NCBI GenBank assembly: GCA_026392415.1
Contig: JAPLCC010000045.1
Location: forward strand, 1-64,000
Direction: 5' to 3'
Length of the DNA: 64,000 bases
Source of the DNA: Propionibacteriales bacterium
GTDB taxonomy: Bacteria; Actinomycetota; Actinomycetes; Propionibacteriales; Nocardioidaceae
Shown: positions 8,121 to 15,067 of the stretch, piece after piece
Layout of the letters: the number at the start of each line of letters is the position of its first letter
How positions within the stretch are numbered: position 1 is the first letter of the stretch
Program-made: the position numbers and the translations under genes
The notes under the pieces: model-generated
What the model saw: the letters and a program-made list of their open reading frames with translations, nothing else
The model's database searches: none
What the model was told of the DNA's origin: nothing

Positions 8121-10471
8121 CGCACGACATCACCATCGAACCGCTCGACATCGCGCGTGACCTCGACCTGCTGCACGCGTGGGTCACCCACCCACGATCC
8201 GTCTACTGGATGATGCAGGACGCGTCAATCGACGACGTGCACGCGGAGTACGCCGCCATCGCCGCGAACCCGCACCACGACGCGTTCCTCGGCCGCGTCG
8301 GCGGTCGGCCGGCATTCCTCGTCGAGACCTACGACCCGGCGTACGTCGAAGGCCTCGCCGGTCTCCCCGAGCTGCAGGACGGCGACGGCGGGATGCATGT
8401 CCTGGTCGCGCCGCCGTCCGGCGCGCCGGTCCCCGGCCTGACCACGACGATCTTCGACGCGGTGCTCGCCTTCTGCTTCGCCGATCCGTCCGTACGGCGG
8501 ATCGTGGTGGAGCCCGACGCCCGCAACGCCGCCATCCGGGCCAAGAACGTCGCGGCCGGCTTCACCGAGCTGCGCGAGATCCCGATGCCCGGCAAGACCT
8601 CGATGCTGTCCGTCTGCCCCCGCGAGGACTGGAACCACCCCGACCTGGTGCGCCTCGTTGGGATAGTCCCTGACAAAAAGCACCTGAGTTCGGCGGATTC
8701 CGGTGCTTTTCGTCAGGGACTACCGTCGGTCGACCACTTGACGCCCGAGCTGATGGACGGCGCTCAGCGTCACCTGGTGGCCAAGGCGCTGGGGGAGTTC
8801 AGCCACGAAAGGCTGCTGGCGCCCGAGTCGCTGGGCGAGGGTCGATTCCGCGTCGAGACCGACCGGTCGGCGTACTGTTTCGCGGCGCGGGTGCATGCAC
8901 TGGAGCACTGGGTCGTCGATGCGGCGTCGATCGAACGGACCGTCGGCGGAGAGTCGACGCCGTCTGACGCGCAGGAGCTGATCGCAGAACTGGCGCCGAT
9001 GCTGGGGATTCCGGACCACCTGCTGCCGACCTACCTCGAGGAGATCGCCTCCACGCTGGCCTCGGCGGCGTGGAAGCTCAAGCACCGGCACGTGCCGATC
9101 AACGAGCTCGTCGACGCGAGTTACCAGGAGCTGGAGTCGGCGATGACCGAGGGCCACCCGGCCTTCGTCGCCAACAACGGGCGGATCGGCTTCGGCCTCG
9201 ACGACTACACCGCCTATGCGCCCGAGGCCGGAGCGGTGATCCGACTGCACTGGGTCGCTGCTCGCCGCGAGCTCAGCCACCTCTCGCTCGGCGAGGGCGA
9301 GACCGAGCAGGGCCTGTACGACGGGGAGCTGGCCCCCGAGGTCCGCGCGACCTTCGACCGTCGACTGCGCAACCTCGGCCTCGACCCGTCGGCGTACCTG
9401 TTCATCCCGGTGCACCCGTGGCAGTGGCGCAACAAGCTCGCCATCACCTTCGCCCCCGATGTCGCACGACGCGATCTCGTGGACCTGGGCCCGGGTGAGG
9501 ACGACCATCGCGCGCAGCAGTCGATCCGCACGTTCTTCAACGCCAGCCGGCCCGAACGCCACTACGTGAAGACAGCGCTCGCGATCCAGAACATGGGCTT
9601 CGTACGCGGCCTGTCGCCGGCGTACATGGCAGCGACGCCGGCCATCAACGACTGGGTCGCGTCGGTCGTCCACAGCGATGGGGAGCTCCGCGCGTGTGGC
9701 TTCGAGGTGCTCCGCGAGGTCGCGGCGATCGGCTACACCGGCGATGCCTTCCACCGCACGGCCACGCCTTCGCCGTACCGCAAGATGATCGCGGCGCTGT
9801 GGCGCGAGAGCCCGGTGCCGCGGGCTGCCGAGGGCGAGCAGCTGTCGACGATGGCCGCGCTGCTGCATCGCGACGCCGACGGCGACGCACTGGTCACGGC
9901 ATGGATCAAGGCCTCGCCGGTGGACGCGGCGACGTGGGTCCGCTCGTACCTGCGGGCCTATCTGCGCCCGCTGGTGCACTGTCTCCACGCCTACGATCTC
10001 GCCTTCATGCCGCACGGCGAGAACCTGCTGCTCCGGTTGCGGGACCACGTGCCGGTCGGCACGTTCATGAAGGACATCGGCGAGGAGGTCGCCGTGATGG
10101 GCGACCTGCCGCTGCCCGCTGAGGTGGAGCGGATCCGGGCCGACGTCCCCCTCGACATGCGGCCGCTCGCCGTACACACCGACGTCTTCGACGGCGTCCT
10201 GCGCTACGTCGCGGCGATCCTCGACGAGGACGGCATCCTTCCGGAGGACGAGTTCTGGGCGATTGCCCGAGACACGATCACCGAGCACGCCGCCGACCAC
10301 CCCGAGCTCGCCGACGCGGCCGCCCGCTACGACCTGCTCTCGGCTCGGTTCCGCCACAGCTGCCTCAACCGGTTGCAACTGCGGAACACGTTGCAGATGG
10401 TCGACATCGCTGATCAGTCCCAGTCATTGATCTTCGCGGGAACCCTGGCGAATCCCGTGGCCGTGCCATGA
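8117..10471 (+). CDS. desD: fused acyltransferase (DesC-like) and NIS synthetase (DesD-like)
   Basis: A 784-residue fusion. Residues 1-180 are a GNAT-type hydroxamate acyltransferase of the IucB/RhbD kind (LLHAWVTHPRS near the N-terminus, RIVVEPDARNAAIRAKN for acyl-CoA binding). Residues 210-784 are an IucA/IucC NRPS-independent siderophore synthetase with HPAFVANNGRIGF, KTALAIQNMGFVRGLSP, HGENLLLRL and the C-terminal FhuF-like LQLRNTLQM. Together they would acylate N-hydroxycadaverine with succinyl- or acetyl-CoA and then oligomerise and cyclise it with ATP. In streptomycetes DesC and DesD are separate. The linker (residues 182-203) is encoded by a long palindrome. It overlaps both neighbours by ATGA. 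Confidence 0.9.
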   Translation: MTHDITIEPLDIARDLDLLHAWVTHPRSVYWMMQDASIDDVHAEYAAIAANPHHDAFLGRVGGRPAFLVETYDPAYVEGLAGLPELQDGDGGMHVLVAPPSGAPVPGLTTTIFDAVLAFCFADPSVRRIVVEPDARNAAIRAKNVAAGFTELREIPMPGKTSMLSVCPREDWNHPDLVRLVGIVPDKKHLSSADSGAFRQGLPSVDHLTPELMDGAQRHLVAKALGEFSHERLLAPESLGEGRFRVETDRSAYCFAARVHALEHWVVDAASIERTVGGESTPSDAQELIAELAPMLGIPDHLLPTYLEEIASTLASAAWKLKHRHVPINELVDASYQELESAMTEGHPAFVANNGRIGFGLDDYTAYAPEAGAVIRLHWVAARRELSHLSLGEGETEQGLYDGELAPEVRATFDRRLRNLGLDPSAYLFIPVHPWQWRNKLAITFAPDVARRDLVDLGPGEDDHRAQQSIRTFFNASRPERHYVKTALAIQNMGFVRGLSPAYMAATPAINDWVASVVHSDGELRACGFEVLREVAAIGYTGDAFHRTATPSPYRKMIAALWRESPVPRAAEGEQLSTMAALLHRDADGDALVTAWIKASPVDAATWVRSYLRAYLRPLVHCLHAYDLAFMPHGENLLLRLRDHVPVGTFMKDIGEEVAVMGDLPLPAEVERIRADVPLDMRPLAVHTDVFDGVLRYVAAILDEDGILPEDEFWAIARDTITEHAADHPELADAAARYDLLSARFRHSCLNRLQLRNTLQMVDIADQSQSLIFAGTLANPVAVP
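8664..8722. repeat. 59-bp palindrome in the desC-desD linker
   Basis: Arms of 21 bp (8664-8684 and 8702-8722; TAGTCCCTGACAAAAAGCACC on the left) differ at one position that still allows a G-T pair, around a 17-nt loop. The reading frame stays open, giving residues IVPDKKHLSSADSGAFRQGLP. The palindrome sits exactly between the two enzyme domains. Its TGACRAAA core recurs in the palindrome at 14977. Confidence 0.88.
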
Positions 10472-12618
10472 CCACCAGGGATGCGTGGGGCATCCCCGAG
10501 GTGCACGGCGGGACGATCCTCGAGGTGGCCCGGGCGCAGGGACGCGCGACGGCCACGGACCGTCCCTGGCAGCTCGAGGTCGAGCGACGCCGCGCCGAAG
10601 GCACCTGTGCTGAGCTGTTCGGCGCCGCAGCGCTCGAGTGGGACGTGCTGGTGCGCCGTGCACTCGTCGTCGACACTGCTCGCCGGGCGTACGCCGCCCT
10701 GACGGACGAGAGCTCCGCGTTCGTGGCGGCGTACGTCGACGGGATCAACGACGTCCTTTCCGTTGGTCGAGGAGGTTGCGAAGCAACCGTCTCGAGACCC
10801 TGGCAGCCCTGGATGCCGCTCGCCGTCTTCACAGTGCAGCACCTGCTCTTCTCGACCTTCCCCAGCAAGTTGTGGCGCCAGCACGTCCTCGCGACGGTCG
10901 GACCCGAGGCCGCCGACTGGATCGACCTGTTCCGTACGGAGGGTCTGCCCGGTGGCAGCAACGCCTTCGTTGTCGCGGGTGCGCTGACCGCGAGCGGCCG
11001 ACCGATCGTCGCCGGTGATCCGCACCGGGTGATCGAGGCGCCCGGCTGCTACGCCCAGGTCCGCCTGGTCTGCACCGACCCGGACGACTCCTTCGACGTC
11101 AGCGGCCTCACCTTCGTCGGCGTCCCCGGCGTCCAGCACTTCGGCCACGCCGGCTCGGTCGCCTGGGGCGTGACGAACGCCGTCGCCGACACCGATGACG
11201 TGTACGACGAGGAGCTGGTCCGCCACGCCGGCGTCGTCCTCGCCCGCGGAGCCTCCGGCTGGGAGCCCGTCGCCCGCCGTACCGAAGTCATCCGCGTCCG
11301 CGAAGTGTGGAATTTGGTCACGCGAGGTGTGGAAAGTGGTCACGCGAAGTGTGGCGATTGGTCGGAGGAGTATGCCGCCCACGAGGTTGAGGTCCTGGTC
11401 ACCGACCGCGGCCCGGTGATCATCGGTGGGCCCGACGAGGATCGCGCGATCAGCCTTCGTACGCCGGCGTTCGTGCTCGGCGACCTTGGCTTCGACGGCC
11501 TCGTGCCGCTGCTGCGCTCGCGTACGGCGGCCGACGTGACGGCCGCCTTCGACGGCTGGGTCGCACCGGTCAACAACCTGCTCGTCGCCGACACGACCGG
11601 CCACGTCGAGCACCGGGTCGTCGGCCGGGTGCCTCAACGACCGAGCCCCACACTTCGAACGACCAATCTCCACACCTCGCGTGACCAAACCCCACACCTC
11701 GGGCACGGATGGACGGGGTGGGTGAACGATCTGCCGTGCCGGACGGGGCCGGTCCTGGTCAGCGCCAACGATCGCGCCACCGCGGACTTCGCGCGGATCG
11801 GGGACGACTTCGCCCAGCGGTTCCGGGCCGACCGGATGCGCGAGCGCCTTGACGAACTGGTGGCTGAAGGCCCGATCACTCCCGAACAGGCAGGTGACGT
11901 GCTGGCCGATGTCCGGCAGACGTCCGGCTCGAGCCTTCTCGACACGATCGCGCTCCTGGTCGATCTCGACGGACCGGCCGCGGCCCTGCGGGACCGGCTC
12001 CTGGCGTGGGACCGCGAGATGGCGGCCGACCGTGTCGATGCCTCGTTGTTCGCGGCCGTCCGGGCCGCGGTGGTCGACGGTTTCGCCGCCACCCCCGTGC
12101 TCGCCGGCGTGGACACCAGCCCGTACGGCGAGCTCTTCGTCCCGTGGTTCGACCTGCGCGACCGGGTGCGACTGGCCCTGCCGACGCTGCTCGCCGCCGA
12201 GAAGCCGCTGGGCGTGGACACGTTGCAGCTGGTCGCTGCGGCCCTGGGCGTCGTTGCCGCGCGGCCCGAGCCGGCCCCGTGGGGGGACCGGCACTTCGGC
12301 GTACCCCTGACGCCCCACCAGCAGTTCGGCCTCGCCCCGCCGGACGGTACGGCGGCCCCGATGCCGCGGCTGGCCGGTGACGAGGACTGCGTGCTCGCCA
12401 CCCGGGCGCTGGCCGGTACCGGTGTCTGTTTCCACGGACCGGTGGCGCGGTTCGTCTGGGACCTCGGCGGCGAGAGCCGCTGGGTCGTCCCGCTGGGCGC
12501 CTCGGACGACCCGAACTCACCCCATCACCACGACCAGACCGCCACCTGGGCGCTCGGCGGCACCGTGCCGCTGCCGCTCCGCCCGGACCTGCAAGAACCG
12601 CAAGGAGATCTCCGATGA
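10468..12618 (+). CDS. penicillin-acylase-type Ntn hydrolase in siderophore operon
   Basis: A 716-residue member of the penicillin amidase/PvdQ family. GIPEVHGG near the N-terminus, DRPWQLEVERRRAEG, the Gly-Ser autoprocessing site at residues 163-164 (GGSNAFVVAG; Ser164 would be the new N-terminal nucleophile) and VNNLLVADTTGHVEH with the expected Asn are present. No signal peptide is visible, unlike periplasmic PvdQ. It could trim or exchange an acyl group on the siderophore or a precursor; the substrate is unknown. Three repeat insertions (10765-10799, 11301-11364, 11638-11701) lie in the frame outside the catalytic motifs. ATGA overlaps on both sides place it in the des operon. Confidence 0.85.
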   Translation: MTTRDAWGIPEVHGGTILEVARAQGRATATDRPWQLEVERRRAEGTCAELFGAAALEWDVLVRRALVVDTARRAYAALTDESSAFVAAYVDGINDVLSVGRGGCEATVSRPWQPWMPLAVFTVQHLLFSTFPSKLWRQHVLATVGPEAADWIDLFRTEGLPGGSNAFVVAGALTASGRPIVAGDPHRVIEAPGCYAQVRLVCTDPDDSFDVSGLTFVGVPGVQHFGHAGSVAWGVTNAVADTDDVYDEELVRHAGVVLARGASGWEPVARRTEVIRVREVWNLVTRGVESGHAKCGDWSEEYAAHEVEVLVTDRGPVIIGGPDEDRAISLRTPAFVLGDLGFDGLVPLLRSRTAADVTAAFDGWVAPVNNLLVADTTGHVEHRVVGRVPQRPSPTLRTTNLHTSRDQTPHLGHGWTGWVNDLPCRTGPVLVSANDRATADFARIGDDFAQRFRADRMRERLDELVAEGPITPEQAGDVLADVRQTSGSSLLDTIALLVDLDGPAAALRDRLLAWDREMAADRVDASLFAAVRAAVVDGFAATPVLAGVDTSPYGELFVPWFDLRDRVRLALPTLLAAEKPLGVDTLQLVAAALGVVAARPEPAPWGDRHFGVPLTPHQQFGLAPPDGTAAPMPRLAGDEDCVLATRALAGTGVCFHGPVARFVWDLGGESRWVVPLGASDDPNSPHHHDQTATWALGGTVPLPLRPDLQEPQGDLR
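10765..10799 (+). repeat. 35-bp palindromic repeat, copy 4 (inside acylase gene)
   Basis: Same element with one change in the loop (GCGAAGC for GCGCAGC). Here it is read in a different frame from the desA and desB copies, giving GRGGCEATVSRP, which shows that the conserved thing is the DNA and not the peptide. Confidence 0.9.
11301..11364 (+). repeat. array of three 22-nt units, copy A (inside acylase gene)
   Basis: Units start at 11301, 11323 and 11345 (the last is 20 nt) with consensus CGARGTGTGGNNNTTGGTCACG. The array encodes REVWNLVTRGVESGHAKCGDW, between the family segments EVIRV and VEVLVTDRGPVI. The inverted copy is 273 bp downstream. Confidence 0.88.
11638..11701 (-). repeat. array of three 22-nt units, copy B (inside acylase gene)
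   Basis: Reverse-complement copy of the array at 11301; units are 11701-11680, 11679-11658 and 11657-11638. It encodes RPSPTLRTTNLHTSRDQTPH, between the conserved GRVPQR and GWTGWVNDLP of the Ntn hydrolase. Confidence 0.88.
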
Positions 12619-13154
12619 CCGTGACCGTGCGCCCCGTCGACCCCGTTGCCGACGCGGCACTGCTGCACGCCTGGGTGAGCGAGCCGCGTGCGGCGTTCTG
12701 GGGGATGGGGGACCTCGCCGAGGACGACGTCCGGGCGATCTACGCCCACATCCACGACCAGGAGCACCTGGCGGCGTACTTTTTGGATCTCGACGGCCAC
12801 CCGGTCGGCCTGTTCCAGACCTATGACCCCGCGGTCGACGAGATCGGCGACTGGTACGACCGCAGGCCGGGCGATGTCGGCGTCCACCTCCTGTTGACCG
12901 CGGACCCGTCGCGCGCGGGCCGCACCCACGAGATCATCGCCGCGGGCATGGACTTCGTCGCGCACCTTCCCGGTTGCCGGCGGCTCGTGCTGGAGCCCGA
13001 CGCCCGCAACACCGCGTCGATCGCATTCATGGAACGCCTCGGCGCCGAGCGTGGGCCACTGGTCGACATGAAGACCAGCATCAGTGAGAAGCCCGCCCAG
13101 TTCTACTTCCTGGACCGCGCCCGCGTGCTCGCGGTCGCCGCCGGACGCATGTAA
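12615..13154 (+). CDS. desC: second DesC-like GNAT acyltransferase
   Basis: A 179-residue GNAT protein of the IucB/RhbD hydroxamate acyltransferase family, paralogous to the N-terminal domain of the fused synthetase: both share LLHAWV, a W-M pair, TYDPA, G-GVHLL/G-GMHVL and LVLEPDARN. It would transfer succinyl or acetyl groups from CoA to N-hydroxycadaverine. Two acyltransferases in one operon suggest different acyl donors, or that one acts with the acylase. The start overlaps the acylase stop (ATGA) with AGGAGA upstream. Its stop codon lies within a 32-bp palindrome arm. Confidence 0.88.
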   Translation: MTVTVRPVDPVADAALLHAWVSEPRAAFWGMGDLAEDDVRAIYAHIHDQEHLAAYFLDLDGHPVGLFQTYDPAVDEIGDWYDRRPGDVGVHLLLTADPSRAGRTHEIIAAGMDFVAHLPGCRRLVLEPDARNTASIAFMERLGAERGPLVDMKTSISEKPAQFYFLDRARVLAVAAGRM

Positions 13155-13231
13155 CTCGGTGTTCGTGCATCCACCACGGTGTTGTGACTGGTCATGAGTC
13201 CGTGGTGGATGCACGAACACCGAGTTACATG
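13148..13231. repeat. perfect 32-bp-arm palindrome at the end of the siderophore operon
   Basis: Arms 13148-13179 and 13200-13231 are exact reverse complements over 32 bp, around a 20-nt loop. The left arm contains the last two sense bases-plus-stop of the acyltransferase gene (CATGTAA). It could act as a transcription terminator or mRNA 3' end protector, but there is no T-run. Confidence 0.9.
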
Positions 13232-13249
13232 GAGTGACCTGGCCCACCT

Positions 13250-13282
13250 GTGAGTTCGGTGAGGCCGTGAGGATGAGTTGAC
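13250..13282 (+). promoter_or_regulatory. nitrate-assimilation regulatory module upstream of narK
   Basis: Three GTGAG pentamers at 13250, 13259 and 13267 followed by TTGAC at 13278. The same four elements with identical spacing (9, 8 and 11 bases between starts) occur at 17256-17288. TTGAC may be the -35 box. Likely the target of NnaR, of GlnR or of both. Confidence 0.6.
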
Positions 13283-13383
13283 GCAACGAAATCCGCAGGA
13301 CCGTCGGGCGGAAACGAGCGGGGCACAGGATCAGCGTCAGTATCCGACCCCTGCCCACGTGCATGGCCGCCAGGAGCCCGACG

Positions 13384-14967
13384 ATGACACTGACAACCAA
13401 CAACGGCCCCGACGAATCTGTCGTCGTTGCGCCGAGTCCGAGCAAGAGCCACCGTTCGGGGCGGTGGATCGAGGAGTGGCGCCCCGAGGACCCCGAGTTC
13501 TGGGCGTCGACCGGCGCCCCGATCGCCAAACGCAACCTGATCTGGTCGATCTTCGCCGAGCACCTCGGCTTCTCGGTCTGGCTGATCTGGAGCGTCAGCT
13601 CCGCCTTCCTGCTCGCGCAGGGCTTCCAGTTCACCGTCGAGCAACTGTTCTTCCTCGTCGCCATCCCGAACCTCGTCGGTTCGCTGCTGCGGGTGCCCTA
13701 CACCCTCGCGGTGCCGAAGTTCGGCGGTCGCAACTGGACGATGTGCAGCGCTGCGCTGCTGCTGATCCCGACGCTGGGCTTCGCCTTCGCCGTCACGAAC
13801 CCGGACACGCCGTACTGGGTGTTCTGCGTGATCGCGGCGACGGCCGGCTTCGGTGGCGGCAACTTCGCCAGCTCGATGGCCAACATCAACTTCTTCTACC
13901 CCGCTGACAAGAAGGGTGCCGCGCTCGGCCTCAACGCCGCCGGCGGCAACCTGGGTGTCTCGCTCATCCAGTTCTTCCTGCCCGTGATCGTCGGCGGTGC
14001 CGGCATCTTCGGCATCGTGAAGGCCAGCGAGGGTGGCATCCACCTGGAGCGTGCGGCGTTCGTATACGCCGGTCTCGCCATCGCCGCCACCGTCGCGGCG
14101 TACTTCTTCATGGACAACCTCGAGGGTGCGAAGTCGAACCCGCGTGAGCAGCTCTCCGTGCTGAAGGAGAAGCAGACCTGGATCATGTCGTTCCTCTACA
14201 TCGGCACCTTCGGCTCGTTCATCGGCTACTCCGCCGCGATGCCGCTGCTGATCAAGGTCAACTTCTGGCGCCAGCCGCTGCCGTCCATCGAGGGCATCGG
14301 CATCAACTTCGCTTTCTATGCGTTCCTCGGTGCCCTCGTCGGGTCGATGGCCCGCCCGTTCGGTGGCTGGCTCGCCGACAAGTACGGCGGTGCGCGGATC
14401 ACGCTCGTTGCCTTCAGCGGAATGATCGCCTCGACGCTGCTGGTGCTGTTCACGCTCAGCAAGCTGACCACGCTGCCGCCGCCGCCGGACAAGGCCAAGC
14501 TCGCCGAGATCGCCAAGGACCCGGCCGCATTCCAGTTCCCGGAGCCCGTTCGTGCGGCGATCGAGTCCAACCAGGACATCTTCCCGTTCTTCCTCGGTGC
14601 CTTCCTGCTGGTCTTCGTCTTCAGCGGCATCGGCAACGGCTCGACGTACAAGATGATCCCGGCGATCTTCCGCAAGGACGCGATCCGCGACACCGCCGAG
14701 GGTTCGCCGGAGCGCGAGTTCTCGCTCGTCACCCAGGCCAAGAAGGCCTCGGCCGCGATCGGCATCATCGGAGCGGTCGGCGCGATCGGCGGCTTCCTGA
14801 TCCCGATCACGTTCAACAGCCCGTGGGTCACCGAGCCGCTGGCGGCGACGAAGAACGCGTTCACGATCTTCGCGGCGTTCTACGTGGTCTGTGCCCTCGT
14901 CACCTGGGCGGTCTACCTGCGCAAGCGCACGGGTGCCAGGGCGGACACCGGGTACGTCGGAGTCTGA
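13384..14967 (+). CDS. narK: nitrate/nitrite transporter, NarK-type MFS
   Basis: A 527-residue, about 12-helix major facilitator protein of the nitrate/nitrite porter family. After a hydrophilic N-terminus come FAEHLGFSVWLIWS, LRVPYTLAVPKFGGRNWT and the nitrate signature GFGGGNFASSMANINFFYP, then a second signature-like GIGNGSTYKMIP. It imports nitrate or exchanges it for nitrite at the cytoplasmic membrane. The ATG at 13384 is preferred over 13363 because AGGAG lies seven to eight bases before it. It precedes the nitrate reductase and shares a regulatory module with the nitrite reductase operon, so the role is probably assimilatory. Confidence 0.93.
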   Translation: MTLTTNNGPDESVVVAPSPSKSHRSGRWIEEWRPEDPEFWASTGAPIAKRNLIWSIFAEHLGFSVWLIWSVSSAFLLAQGFQFTVEQLFFLVAIPNLVGSLLRVPYTLAVPKFGGRNWTMCSAALLLIPTLGFAFAVTNPDTPYWVFCVIAATAGFGGGNFASSMANINFFYPADKKGAALGLNAAGGNLGVSLIQFFLPVIVGGAGIFGIVKASEGGIHLERAAFVYAGLAIAATVAAYFFMDNLEGAKSNPREQLSVLKEKQTWIMSFLYIGTFGSFIGYSAAMPLLIKVNFWRQPLPSIEGIGINFAFYAFLGALVGSMARPFGGWLADKYGGARITLVAFSGMIASTLLVLFTLSKLTTLPPPPDKAKLAEIAKDPAAFQFPEPVRAAIESNQDIFPFFLGAFLLVFVFSGIGNGSTYKMIPAIFRKDAIRDTAEGSPEREFSLVTQAKKASAAIGIIGAVGAIGGFLIPITFNSPWVTEPLAATKNAFTIFAAFYVVCALVTWAVYLRKRTGARADTGYVGV

Positions 14968-14976
14968 TCCACCGAT

Positions 14977-15033
14977 CGCACCTGACGGAAGTGTCGTCGA
15001 ATCGAAGGATTCACGGCACTTTCGTCAGGTGCG
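14977..15033. repeat. palindrome between narK and nitrate reductase
   Basis: Arms of 19 bp (14977-14995 and 15015-15033, CGCACCTGACGGAAGTGTC on the left) with two mismatches, and an inner GAATC/GATTC stem. The CCTGACRRAA core matches the palindrome at 8664. It starts ten bases after the narK stop. Confidence 0.8.
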
Positions 15034-15067
15034 TTGGCCGTTCGCCGAGCGCGACACTAGGAGCACC

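Noticed and set aside
11301..11364. 22-nt arrays as a CRISPR or VNTR locus
   Set aside because: Units abut without spacers, there are only three per array, they are translated, and no cas genes are in the window.
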